This document shows, piece after piece, positions 1-8,003 of a stretch of DNA of 64,000 nt. The notes below the pieces were generated by a model that had not been told where the DNA came from, searched no databases, and worked only from the letters and a program-made list of their open reading frames with translations. The number at the start of each line of letters is the position of its first letter. Position 1 is the first letter of the stretch. Origin of the DNA: Vreelandella arcis (GTDB lineage Bacteria; Pseudomonadota; Gammaproteobacteria; Pseudomonadales; Halomonadaceae); contig NZ_FNII01000006.1 of assembly GCF_900103865.1 (NCBI RefSeq), positions 62,001 through 126,000 of the forward strand, read 5' to 3'. The position numbers and the translations under genes were made by a program.

Positions 1-2391
1 ACCGCCGGTATGTAGTCCCATCAGTTCGGCCCAGGTTTTTCCTTTGCCTAGGCCGGAGTCATTGGTCTGGTTAATGGCGTTGCCATCAGCATCAGTGGTG
101 GCATAAAAGCTGTTGGTGTCGTTGGCGCCACTAACGCTACTGTATCCAACCAGCCCGCCGAGCTCACTATCGCCAGTAACTCTACCGGTGGCATAACTGT
201 TGGTGATACTGCTGTTACTGCCATAGAGGGAGCCGACCAGCCCACCGACACGGCTGTTGCCTGAAACATCACCGGTGGCATAGGCGTTAGTAATGTTGCC
301 GAGGCTGTACCCAGCCAACCCGCCAATATGATTGCCGTTGCCTGAAACAGTGCCGGTAGCATAGGCGTTGTCGATGTTTCCGTAATAGTTTTGCCCAACC
401 AGCCCACCTACATAGCCACTTTCACCTGAAACAGAACCGGTGGCGTAAGCGTTGGTGATACTGCCATTGTTATATCCAACCAGCCCACCAACGATGAGTT
501 TGCCACTTGCAACAGTGCCGGTGGCATAAGCGTTGGTGATACTGCCATGGTTATATCCAACCAGCCCGCCAACGTAGTTGTTGTCACTTGCAACAGCGCC
601 GGTATTGTAGGCGTTGAGAATTACCCCATCGTTTCGACCGGCTAGACCACCTAGATTGAGGCTGTCTGATGTGACACTCCCCCCAATCAGCCCGACGTCA
701 CGCACAACCCCACCTGTATTGATGTAACTAAACAACCCGGTAGATGAGTTACCGCTATTTATAGTTAGGTTGGTGATGGTATTACCGAGGCCGGCAAATG
801 TGCCGTCAAACTGGCTGTATCTATCTCCAACCAGCGCTTGGGAATAAGTAGTACTACTGGCATTCAGATTCTTGGCCAGAGCGTAGTGGCCATTTAGCCC
901 GGTGATGTCAATATTATCCAGCTCGGTCATCGAGTGGATCAGGGTGTAAGCCTGCCCGTTGATGGCAAGGCTGGCGTTACTACCCGAGAGCGTTATCGGT
1001 GCTTGAATATGGTAATTGGTTCCATCGGCAACGGTACCAGCATTTTGATAGAACCCCCCATAGTTGAGATATAGCGCGGCAGACTCACCCGTAGCGGTAA
1101 TCGGGGCGTTAATATTGATATCGCCGTGGGCACGCAGCTCCAGGTAAGTGTTGGCATCCCAGCTAATGGCTGATTCGATATTGATATCGCCTGCTTCGCT
1201 GCCAGTATCTGTGCCTGCGGTTTCCAGATAAAAACTGGTGCTGGCAAGGCTGTTAGACAGGGTATCTGCACCAATGCCGCTGCCTGCCTCAACCGCATCG
1301 CCAGTGCTGACGGTAAAATCGGTGGGGTCGATCAGCCATTCACCAGTTTGGCCACTGTCGGCGAGTGTGGTAACGCTGGTGCCACTGGCTACCCGTACCT
1401 TGGCACCGGAAGTTTCGATAAAGCCACCATCGCCGCCATTCGGTGCGCTGGCATCCAGAGTACCGGCGACTTGCACCTGGCCGCTGTCCATATCGCCCAT
1501 CAGCATGATGCGGCCGTCTTCGCCGGTGGCGAGGGTGCGCGCTTCGGTGACGCCGGTGTGGTTGATGACGCTGGAGGCAAGATTGCCGGCGGCTTTGGCG
1601 GTGAGGTAGACCAGGCCGCCGTCGGCGCGGATGGCACCGCCTTGTTCTATGTAGGTGTCGAGCAGGGCTTCCTCGACTTCAATCTTCACCGGGCCGCCGA
1701 GATCCAGGGTGACCTTGCTGCCGGCGCCCATCAGCGTGCTGCCCTGGGGTGTGTTGATGCTGCCGGTGTTGATGATTTCAGCGGCAATCATCGCAACGAC
1801 ACCACCTTCAGCCGTGGTGATATTGCCTCGGTTGACGATGGCGTTGGCGCTGGCACCCTCGAAGTGGTAGTTGCCCGCCATGAAGTCTTCCGTGGAAATA
1901 TCCAGCGTGGAGGTGACCAGTGCACCGACATCGACGCGGGCGGTAGAGCTGAACATGACGCCGTTGGGGTTGACCAGGAAGACGCGACCGTTGGCGTTGA
2001 GGGCACCCCGGATCTCAGAAACATTATTGCCCGTGACCCGGTTAAGCGCGGCGGCTTGAGCGTTTGGCTGGTTAAAGTTGACGGTATGGCCTTCGGCGAT
2101 GGAAAAGTCCTGCCAGTCGATGGCCATGTTCTGGCTTTTCTGGTTGACCGTCAGTGTTTTGTCCGAGCTGTTGATGCTGCCCTGGCCACCGACAACGGTA
2201 CCGCCACTGGGTAAGTTGGAGGCATGGAGGGGGAGGGCAATAAGCAGTAAGGCGCCTGCGGAGATGGTTTTCAGTGCCCCGGCGACACTAACTGCGCCAC
2301 TGGATGAGCTCCGACTTGACTGGCTAAGCTCCGATGCAGCCTGCCAGACGCCTTTGCTTCGATTCCATACAACGTGATAAACCCGATTCAT
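1..2391 (-). CDS. Two-partner-secretion exoprotein (TpsA / filamentous haemagglutinin-like) with GLUG repeats, partial
   Basis: Open for 797 codons from ATG at 2391 to the left edge, so the C-terminus lies outside. The N-terminus MNRVYHVVWNRSKGVWQAAS is an extended signal peptide region (ESPR) followed by a hydrophobic stretch, as in large secreted exoproteins. Residues about 60-200 form the TPS secretion domain, with NPNGVMF and related motifs recognised by a TpsB outer-membrane partner. The last ~200 visible residues hold at least seven GLUG-type repeats (pattern NAYATGTV...GGLVGYN). Likely role: surface adhesin or exopolymer-binding protein; the ligand is unknown. A purine-rich GGGGGTGCGGGG precedes the ATG. 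It lies 108 nt downstream of a co-directional response regulator and kinase. No tpsB is visible; it may lie to the left. Confidence 0.9.
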   Translation of the reverse strand, partial: MNRVYHVVWNRSKGVWQAASELSQSSRSSSSGAVSVAGALKTISAGALLLIALPLHASNLPSGGTVVGGQGSINSSDKTLTVNQKSQNMAIDWQDFSIAEGHTVNFNQPNAQAAALNRVTGNNVSEIRGALNANGRVFLVNPNGVMFSSTARVDVGALVTSTLDISTEDFMAGNYHFEGASANAIVNRGNITTAEGGVVAMIAAEIINTGSINTPQGSTLMGAGSKVTLDLGGPVKIEVEEALLDTYIEQGGAIRADGGLVYLTAKAAGNLASSVINHTGVTEARTLATGEDGRIMLMGDMDSGQVQVAGTLDASAPNGGDGGFIETSGAKVRVASGTSVTTLADSGQTGEWLIDPTDFTVSTGDAVEAGSGIGADTLSNSLASTSFYLETAGTDTGSEAGDINIESAISWDANTYLELRAHGDININAPITATGESAALYLNYGGFYQNAGTVADGTNYHIQAPITLSGSNASLAINGQAYTLIHSMTELDNIDITGLNGHYALAKNLNASSTTYSQALVGDRYSQFDGTFAGLGNTITNLTINSGNSSTGLFSYINTGGVVRDVGLIGGSVTSDSLNLGGLAGRNDGVILNAYNTGAVASDNNYVGGLVGYNHGSITNAYATGTVASGKLIVGGLVGYNNGSITNAYATGSVSGESGYVGGLVGQNYYGNIDNAYATGTVSGNGNHIGGLAGYSLGNITNAYATGDVSGNSRVGGLVGSLYGSNSSITNSYATGRVTGDSELGGLVGYSSVSGANDTNSFYATTDADGNAINQTNDSGLGKGKTWAELMGLHTGG

Positions 2392-2499
2392 CCCCGCACC
2401 CCCAGTTTGTTTTTTTCCCGGGGCTAATGTGCGCGATGTCGTTGTTAGATGTCAGTCTCAAATCTCTCAAGTCTCTCAGCGTAAAGCTGATTTCTACGT

Positions 2500-3216
2500 T
2501 TATTCTTTGATCTGGCCGACAAATACCAGACCTTTACCAAAAATGGAGCGGATCGGCAGGGAGATATCGTGTTTCTTGGCTTTTTTACGCAGCCGGCTGA
2601 GGATGACATCAATGCGATGAAGTTCTGGTGTTTCTTCGTATTGAAACATGAGATCCAGCAGCGCTTCTTTGGCAAAAATCTCGCTGGGGGAACGGCCCAG
2701 TATGCTCAGTAGTTTATATTCCTGAGGGGATAGCTGAACGGTTGTACCATTGGGTGTCGCCAGGCACTGGTGGCCCGCCATCAGGCGCCATTCAGCGCCG
2801 TCGTGTTCTCGCTGATGTGTTACTCCGGTACTTTCCTGCTCATGCTGCATCCGTTGCCAAAGCGTTTGTAAGGTCGTTGCCAACTCGGAAAAATTAACGG
2901 GTTTGACCAGGTACAGGTCGGCACCCAGGTTCAGGCCACGAAGCTTGTCTGGCTGTTGGCCGCGAGCTGTGACGATGATCATGCCGAAATTGCCCAGGTC
3001 TGCCAGGTATTCGACCACGCTGAAGCCATCTTCGCCGGGTAAACCGAGATCTACCAGCACAATATCTGCGGGGCTGCGGTGCAGCTTTTTCCAGAAACTC
3101 TCTGCACTGTCCGCCCCCCAAACGCTGTAGCCTCGGTGCTGAAGAAAGAAAATCAGCTCTTCGCGGAGGTCGCTGCTGTCTTCGATGATGGCGATAGTGG
3201 GTTGTCTGGTTGTCAT
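2500..3216 (-). CDS. OmpR-family response regulator
   Basis: Receiver domain (about residues 5-120) with the acidic pair IIEDS, phospho-acceptor Asp in VDLGLPGEDG and conserved Lys in YLVKPVN, then an OmpR/PhoB winged-helix DNA-binding domain (LSPQEYKLLSILGRSP to the C-terminus). I chose ATG at 3216 (238 aa, MTTRQPTIAI) over the upstream ATG at 3234. The 3216 start overlaps the kinase stop as TAATG, and GGGAG lies about 11 nt upstream, on top of the longer ATG. It is translationally coupled to the kinase gene and lies upstream of the exoprotein gene on the same strand, so control of that gene is a reasonable but untested inference. The linker between domains (MQHEQESTG...) is hydrophilic. Confidence 0.93.
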   Translation of the reverse strand: MTTRQPTIAIIEDSSDLREELIFFLQHRGYSVWGADSAESFWKKLHRSPADIVLVDLGLPGEDGFSVVEYLADLGNFGMIIVTARGQQPDKLRGLNLGADLYLVKPVNFSELATTLQTLWQRMQHEQESTGVTHQREHDGAEWRLMAGHQCLATPNGTTVQLSPQEYKLLSILGRSPSEIFAKEALLDLMFQYEETPELHRIDVILSRLRKKAKKHDISLPIRSIFGKGLVFVGQIKE

Positions 3217-5216
3217 TAACCGACTGACTCCCATGTTTTTTGTTTAAAAAGAAATATAAAACAGCTGCCTTGCGGTGAGCTGCTGAGAAGCTGTAGGTCG
3301 CCATCGTGGGCGCGGGCAATCTGCCGAGCGACATAGAGGCCGAGGCCTGCTCCCCGTTGGCTGTGTGTGCCGCGGCGATAACGATCAAAAATCTGTTTGG
3401 CATCCTGTTCATCGATTCCAGGACCTTGATCGCATATGCGGACAGTGGGGCGGCCATCTTTCTGGCTGCAGTCTATGTGAATAGCGCCGCTAGCCGAATA
3501 CTTAACGGCATTATCAAGCACATTCGAAAGCGCAATCCGAATCAGCGCGGTATCGGCGAGCACCGTGCACTCAGGCTTTGGCACTTCGTTGGCTGGCTTG
3601 CCCGCTATGGTCATGATGAGTTGGTGGTCATCTGACAGCTGCACCAGGGCCGCTGCAGAATCGATCAGCTCGTAAAGGTTAGCCGGCTGTGGATCCAGGT
3701 AGAGGTTTGTGGCGGCCAGCCGGGCATCGGCCAGGCAGTTATCGGTTAGTTGTACCAGCCGTTCAGTGGCCCGCTGAATCTTATTGTAGCGCGGCATGCG
3801 GCCACTGTTGGCCTGCTCAAGATACCGCAGGTTCTCGAGACTACCCGAGATGACTGCCAGCGGTGTCCTGAATTCATGCGAGACCATGCCCATGAATTGA
3901 CGCTGATGAAAACTGGCATCACGCTCCGCCTTGAGTTCGCTGGCCAACTGGTGTTTTTCGATCTCCTCCAGTTTCTTTTCTCTGATGCGGTATACCGCAA
4001 TTGCCATGACCAGCAGCATATTCACGATCAGGGCATATTGCCAGATAACGTAGATTTCAGGCTTGAAGGGTATCCAGCCAAACGCTGAAAACAAGCCGAA
4101 CATGCTGGCGGTGATGCAGATTAACGGGCTCAATCCCAGCAGCAGGGTGGATACGCGGTAGTTGTCCAGGTGCCATACATACAGCACAGAGATAACGAAC
4201 GTTATGGAGGTGGGTAGGTAAAACAGCGCCTGTATTTTGACCGCCAGGCCGTACTGGTTCAGTGGGATGAGAATCAGCAACAGCAACGTTAACCCGCAAC
4301 AGGCCATCATGATCTTGTAGGCCCAGGGCAGGTGCTGTTTCATGTTGACCGTTTCAACGCAAAGCCAGAGCAACGCGATATAAGAAGTGAGCGTTAATAT
4401 GCTGGTCATATAGTGTTGCACCGGGACGCCTATATCCGGTAATAACCAGTTCAGATAGCCCTGGACACTGGCAACAAACAGGTAGGTGATCGAAAAGGCG
4501 GTGACTGACCAAAGCAAGCGGCCACCTAATACGATCGCCAGTATAAAGGCGAGCAGGGTGGAAATAGCGGCCAGGCCAAAATAGAAGCTCCAGAAGGCCG
4601 TGGTGCGGCTTGCATGGCGCATGAACTCGGTCGGTTGCCACAGGCTGGCTCTCAGGATGGTGGTGCTACTGCTTTGTACCCGGATGATCGCTTCATAGCG
4701 CTGCCCGTTATCCAGAGGAGGAAGCACGAACACCGGGTTGCGGTAGTCGATATCCGATCGGCCGAGCAGCAGATCTCCCGTTTGTTTTACGTGCCAAGCC
4801 TGGTCGGAATGCTTCGGCCGATAGAAAAGCCGGATGTCGTCGACGAAATTCGGCCCCAACTCCAACCAGCGCGGCTGCTCGGCAAAAATGGCATCTGATA
4901 ACTCAAACCGAAGCCAGAAAGTATCGTGCACATAGCCACGAGAGAAGGTGGCGTGTTCCGTCGGAACTTGTTGCTGGAGCCGTTCTGATGCCTGTTCGAG
5001 CGATAACTCCCCTTGCGTGTCTTGAAGGACGCTATACGGAATATCTTCCCCCAGCTTTAACGGCTCGGACATGGCGGCCGTCGTCCAGAGACAACCCAGC
5101 AGCAGGCAAAAGGCCAACATACACTGTCGCAGCAGATAGTCTTGCGGGAGCCGATACATCCGTCGGCGGTTAACCAATGCCCATGGTGTCATTAGTGGGG
5201 TGTTTTTGTTGTTCAA
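3216..5216 (-). CDS. Membrane sensor histidine kinase with 7TMR-DISM input module
   Basis: 666 aa from a TTG start (AAGAGAA upstream); an ATG nine codons in is an alternative. Order: signal anchor (CMLAFCLLLGCLWTTAAM), periplasmic 7TMR-DISM extracellular domain (to about residue 190), seven hydrophobic helices (about 200-410), then HisKA with His447 in MVSHEFRTPL and a HATPase_c domain with N box LSNVLDNAVKYS, G1 DQGPGID and G2 GAGLGLYVA. It is expected to autophosphorylate on His447 and pass phosphate to the regulator encoded immediately after it (1-nt overlap). DISM extracellular domains usually bind small ligands or carbohydrates; the signal here is unknown. No receiver domain is fused. 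Confidence 0.92.
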   Translation of the reverse strand: MNNKNTPLMTPWALVNRRRMYRLPQDYLLRQCMLAFCLLLGCLWTTAAMSEPLKLGEDIPYSVLQDTQGELSLEQASERLQQQVPTEHATFSRGYVHDTFWLRFELSDAIFAEQPRWLELGPNFVDDIRLFYRPKHSDQAWHVKQTGDLLLGRSDIDYRNPVFVLPPLDNGQRYEAIIRVQSSSTTILRASLWQPTEFMRHASRTTAFWSFYFGLAAISTLLAFILAIVLGGRLLWSVTAFSITYLFVASVQGYLNWLLPDIGVPVQHYMTSILTLTSYIALLWLCVETVNMKQHLPWAYKIMMACCGLTLLLLILIPLNQYGLAVKIQALFYLPTSITFVISVLYVWHLDNYRVSTLLLGLSPLICITASMFGLFSAFGWIPFKPEIYVIWQYALIVNMLLVMAIAVYRIREKKLEEIEKHQLASELKAERDASFHQRQFMGMVSHEFRTPLAVISGSLENLRYLEQANSGRMPRYNKIQRATERLVQLTDNCLADARLAATNLYLDPQPANLYELIDSAAALVQLSDDHQLIMTIAGKPANEVPKPECTVLADTALIRIALSNVLDNAVKYSASGAIHIDCSQKDGRPTVRICDQGPGIDEQDAKQIFDRYRRGTHSQRGAGLGLYVARQIARAHDGDLQLLSSSPQGSCFIFLFKQKTWESVG

Positions 5217-5295
5217 AATATTTTCTCTTAACTGAGCCTGAGCTGTGCCGGCTCGTAGACCGTTTCGTTTGCGCCAAGCTGTCTTAGACGCCTAA

Positions 5296-5974
5296 GTTGG
5301 GAACTCATCATACAGGGCGATTCAGTGCTCTAAGAAACTCATTGATCATGGTGTTAATTTTGAGGAAGGCTACTCAAAGCAAAAGCAACTGGTGCCGCTT
5401 TCCTATGGTAAATGGCACTCGGTGGTGGAAGGTGACGCGCTGATCATGAGGGTGAAACTCAAACGGGCGGGGCATATTCTGGGTTCCAACTATGTAGACG
5501 TGGCGCTGAACGATACCGCTCATGGTAACAAGCAGCGCGTTGTTTTTTCCGGCGATTTAGGCGCGCCGCATACACCGCTACTGCCTGTGCCGAAGTCTCC
5601 CTACCAGGCGGATGTGCTGGTGCTGGAATCCACCTACGACAACCGCAATCATGAATGCCGCCAAGCGCGTGGCCAGGCGTTGAAAGCCGCCATAGAGCAA
5701 GGGCTGACTAACCGGGGGACGGTGATCATTCCGGCGTTTAGCATTGGTCGCACTCAGGAGTTACTGTATGAATTGGAAACCATCGTACATGCGGCCTCCC
5801 CAACCTCAGACTGGTGCTCGCTGGAGGTGATCGTCGATTCGCCGTTGGCCGCGCGAAGTACGCCTGGTGCATGGCGATAACCACGCCTGCCGTGCATTGA
5901 AAGACGCCATCGAAGCTATGGCCCAGAAAGCCGGCCGGCCGATTAATGTCGTTTTGCCCGCGGTGTATGAATGA
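5296..5974 (+). pseudogene. Remnant of metallo-beta-lactamase-fold / beta-CASP RNA exonuclease gene
   Basis: A reading frame beginning after the TAA at 5293 encodes YRAIQCS followed directly by KKLIDHGVNFEEGYSK and a long piece typical of beta-CASP exonucleases (LKRAGHILGSNYV, FSGDLGAP, VLVLESTYDNRNH, IPAFSIGRTQELLYELE, IVDSPLA). The catalytic HxHxDH motif that should precede it is missing, so the N-terminus and an internal part are deleted. At about 5855 the frame changes: an EVRLVHGDNHACRALK segment, looking like the C-terminal part, continues in another frame to the TGA at 5972. A GTG at 5392 would give 162 aa, but no good ribosome site is seen. Read as a gene decayed by deletions, not a functional enzyme. 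Confidence 0.8.
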
Positions 5975-6030
5975 CGTTTCGTGGCGGGATGCTTGCTTAT
6001 CGCTCAATGAATTGAGCTCTTACGAATTCC
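5946..6030 (+). repeat. Dispersed repeat block ending in the hairpin repeat (copy 1)
   Basis: About 85 bp that match 19337-19425 by eye: a cgttttgcc-gcggtgtatgaat segment, then ttcgtggcgggatg, then the 16-nt hairpin GCTCAATGAATTGAGC at 6002-6017 and CTCTTACGAA. The block overlaps the end of the exonuclease remnant and ends 20 nt before the stop of the antitoxin gene. The hairpin has a 7-bp stem (GCTCAAT/ATTGAGC) and a GA loop. Confidence 0.7.
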
Positions 6031-6049
6031 CCGTAATCCGGCTCAGGGG

Positions 6050-6349
6050 TTATGCCGCTGGTTTCTCGTGTGGGCGCGCTGTGAGATCGACACCCAGTGC
6101 ACGCGTTACGGCGAGCATGGTTTTTAGTGTGGGATTACCTTGCTCGCTGAATGAGCGGTAAAGCTGCTCACGCGAGAGGCCTGTTTCACGAGCCAGTTCT
6201 GTCATGCCCTTGGCGCGTGCAATCACCCCCATCGCTTTTGCGATGTAAGCTGAATCCCCGGTTTCTAGGGCATCCGCGAGAAACACGGCAATCGCTTCCT
6301 CACTCTCCAAGGCCGCTGCTGGATCGTATTCATAGATTTTGTCGCTCAT
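6050..6349 (-). CDS. HigA-like antitoxin of a type II toxin-antitoxin pair
   Basis: 99 aa from ATG at 6349, chosen because GGGAGG lies 5 nt upstream and the ATG overlaps the toxin stop as ATGA; the upstream in-frame ATG at 6361 has no comparable site. A helix-turn-helix of the addiction-module antidote type is seen (GMTELARETGLSREQLYRSF, then NPTLKTMLAVTRALGVDL). The N-terminal part (YDPAAALESEEAIAVFLADA) is the usual conserved segment of this family. It should bind and neutralise the RelE-like toxin encoded just upstream and repress their shared promoter. Toxin-first order is normal for higBA-type modules. Confidence 0.88.
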   Translation of the reverse strand: MSDKIYEYDPAAALESEEAIAVFLADALETGDSAYIAKAMGVIARAKGMTELARETGLSREQLYRSFSEQGNPTLKTMLAVTRALGVDLTARPHEKPAA

Positions 6350-6645
6350 GACGCCTCCCACTCTGATGCTAACCGGTGTGCAGTCTCGATATCGCTTTGC
6401 TGGGTGCTCTTATCGCCACCAGATAATAGAATGATGACTTCGTTGCCCCGCTGCTTGAAGTAAACACGATATCCGGAACCATGGTGAATACGTAGCTCGC
6501 TGATTCCATGCCCCACGGGTTTTACATCGCCTGGTAAACCACTTGCCAACCGAAAAACACGTGCCGCAATCAATGCTTTAGCACGTTGATCGCGGAGTTT
6601 CCGCTCCCATTTTCGGTAAGTATCCGTTTGTTTAATATCAAGCAT
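6346..6645 (-). CDS. RelE/HigB-type toxin (addiction module killer protein)
   Basis: 99 aa, usual length for the family. Features: DTYRKWERKLRDQRAKALIAARVFRLASG at the N-terminus, then GDVKPVGHGISELRIHHGSGYRVYF and a hydrophobic strand EVIILLSGGDKSTQQSDI. These are the conserved blocks of the RelE/ParE-superfamily addiction-module killer proteins, expected to cleave mRNA at the ribosome. It is first in a two-gene operon with the HTH antitoxin (ATGA overlap). A TGTAGT-N6-ACTACA inverted repeat lies just upstream of the start and could be the autoregulatory operator. Confidence 0.88.
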   Translation of the reverse strand: MLDIKQTDTYRKWERKLRDQRAKALIAARVFRLASGLPGDVKPVGHGISELRIHHGSGYRVYFKQRGNEVIILLSGGDKSTQQSDIETAHRLASEWEAS

Positions 6646-6653
6646 CGCTTTAG

Positions 6654-6671
6654 TGTAGTTTTTGGACTACA
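6654..6671. promoter_or_regulatory. Inverted repeat TGTAGT-N6-ACTACA, candidate toxin-antitoxin operator
   Basis: A perfect 6-bp inverted repeat with a 6-nt centre, 9 nt upstream of the toxin ATG (6645). Position and symmetry fit binding by the HTH antitoxin dimer; binding is inferred. Confidence 0.5.
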
Positions 6672-6719
6672 TAGACGCAAGATAATTCAAGAGCCTTTTT
6701 GGGGGCATCGTTGCTGATC

Positions 6720-6735
6720 GCCCAATGAATTGGGC
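6720..6735 (+). repeat. Hairpin repeat copy 2 (GCCCAATGAATTGGGC), left flank of the IS110 element
   Basis: 7-bp stem GCCCAAT/ATTGGGC with GA loop, preceded by TTGCTGATC as in most other copies. The following CTCCT leads into the left end of the IS110-family element. The other half of the interrupted unit (ACGAAAAAAC, then a REP-like GACTTGTCGGG) lies at 7940-7990, on the far side of the element. Confidence 0.8.
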
Positions 6736-6754
6736 TCCTTGTGTCTCTCAAGAG

Positions 6755-6926
6755 GGAATGATTAGCTACCATTCTCTCTGGCCAGAAGGGTAACCCGTTG
6801 GGCTCCTAAGGGGCATTGACCCTGTGTTGTAGATGGGCCCCTTCTGGTTTTTATCTCGTAAATTTGGACGGTATCCAAAGCCCTTCGCACGACGAAAGAG
6901 GCTGTACGAACAAGGCGAGACAACGA
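6755..6926 (+). ncRNA. Predicted bridge (seek) RNA of the IS110 element
   Basis: Position: left end immediately upstream of the transposase, where IS110-group bridge RNAs are encoded. The target-binding stem is CCAGAAGGG (6782-6790) with CCCTTCTGG (6839-6847). In its loop TTGGGCTCCT (6798-6807) is identical to the left target 6730-6739, and TTGTAG (6827-6832) pairs with right target CTACGA (7938-7943) with one G-U. The donor stem is TTTGGA/TCCAAA (6863-6868/6874-6879). GACGGTATC (6867-6875) is identical to the right end of the element (7930-7938). ACAAG (6910-6914) is complementary to the left end CTTGT (6738-6742). Exact transcript ends are not determined. Confidence 0.7.
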
Positions 6927-6927
6927 G

Positions 6928-7905
6928 ATGGCATATATCGGCATTGATGTTAGCAAACAGAAACTTGATTGCCTGTGGGTGCGCGATCTAAGCAAGGGGA
7001 AAGTCAAAACGAAAGTATTCCCCAACCGCCATCAGGACTACCCAGGTTTGCTCGACTGGCTCATCAAGCAGACTGGCGAAGACGTCGACAACCTGCATGT
7101 CTACCTGGAAGCCACCAGTATCTATCATGAACCCTTAGCTTACTGGCTGCATGACGTCGGTGTCACCGTGTACGTACTGAACCCTGCCCAGGTGCGCCAT
7201 CACGCCAAGGGGATGGGCGTTCGCAGCAAGACTGACCGCAAAGACAGCATGATGCTCGCCCGCTATGGGATTGAACGGAATCCTCAACCGTGGCAACCAG
7301 AGCCAACGGAGGTGAGAGAGCTCAAGCGCCTTATCAACCGGTTAGAGGCCGTAGAAGACGACCTACAGCGCGAGCGTAACCGCCTAGAGAAGGCTGAATT
7401 CAATACCGACACCAAAGCAAGCGAATCCATTAGCTATATGCTGGTCGCCCTTGAGCGAGAAGTACAGCGGCTCCAGCAGGCGATCACTGACCATTTCGAG
7501 GCGCATCCGCCGCTTAAACAGGATCGCCAACTACTCGAGAGTATTCCCGGCATTGGAAACGTCCTGTCAGCTCGCCTGGTGGCTACGCTACGTAGTCGCG
7601 ATTTCCGCAGCGCTCGACAGGCAGCAGCCTTTCTGGGCCTCGTGCCGATACTGAAAGAGTCAGGTACATCGGTGAAGCTGCGATCCCATCTTTCCAAGGC
7701 TGGGGCGCCCAGTATCCGCCGGAAACTTTATATGGCCGCCGTCGTATCGACCCGCTGTAATCCTGGCGTCAGTGAGCAATTTGCACGACTCAAAGCCCGT
7801 GGCAAGCCAACGTTGTCGGCGCTGGGGGCGGCTATGCGCAAATTGGTACATATCGCTTTCGGGGTGTTGAAGTCACAAAGCGAATATCGGCCGCAAGGGA
7901 CATAA
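6928..7905 (+). CDS. IS110-family transposase (DEDD recombinase)
   Basis: 325 aa. The N-terminal RuvC-like DEDD domain shows IGIDVSKQKLD (Asp), VYLEATSIYHEP (Glu) and TDRKDSMMLARYG (Asp). A coiled-coil linker (about 125-190, RLEAVEDDLQRERNRLEKAE) leads to the C-terminal Tnp_20 domain with LLESIPGIGNVLSARLVA and QAAAFLGLVPILKESGTS, which carries the serine nucleophile region of this family. It is expected to recombine a circular donor with a target guided by the bridge RNA. The frame is intact, so the element may be active. The ATG is preceded by a weak GGCGAGAC site. Confidence 0.95.
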   Translation: MAYIGIDVSKQKLDCLWVRDLSKGKVKTKVFPNRHQDYPGLLDWLIKQTGEDVDNLHVYLEATSIYHEPLAYWLHDVGVTVYVLNPAQVRHHAKGMGVRSKTDRKDSMMLARYGIERNPQPWQPEPTEVRELKRLINRLEAVEDDLQRERNRLEKAEFNTDTKASESISYMLVALEREVQRLQQAITDHFEAHPPLKQDRQLLESIPGIGNVLSARLVATLRSRDFRSARQAAAFLGLVPILKESGTSVKLRSHLSKAGAPSIRRKLYMAAVVSTRCNPGVSEQFARLKARGKPTLSALGAAMRKLVHIAFGVLKSQSEYRPQGT

Positions 7906-8003
7906 AGCCCCTTGCAGTTGGTATCGAGAGACGGTATCTACGAAAAAACTGCTGCATGTATCCAACCTTGTAGAAGCTCGACTTGTCGGGTGGTCTGGCC
8001 TTC

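Larger units (their letters stand above)
6740..7939 (+). mobile_element. IS110-family insertion sequence, complete, about 1200 bp
   Basis: One DEDD transposase gene with a 188-nt non-coding left end and a 34-nt right end. A CT dinucleotide sits at both junctions (6738-6739 and 7938-7939), matching the known CT core of the IS110 member IS621. Joining the left flank (to 6739) to the right flank (from 7940) gives GGGCTC-CT-ACGAAAAAAC, which lines up without gaps with the uninterrupted repeat GGGCTC-TT-ACGAAAAACC with one change in the core. No terminal inverted repeats are seen, as expected for the IS110 group. Boundaries are inferred from this reconstruction and could shift by two bases depending on how the core is assigned. 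Confidence 0.82.

Noticed and set aside
48..593. Two minus-strand frames of Pro/Trp-rich repeats near the left edge
   Set aside because: They are out-of-frame readings of the GLUG repeats; the true frame is the one continuous with the ATG at 2391.
1348..2214. 288-codon plus-strand open frame
   Set aside because: It is antisense to the conserved TPS domain of the exoprotein, which has ESPR, signal and NPNGVMF motifs in the minus frame; the plus-strand product shows no family features.
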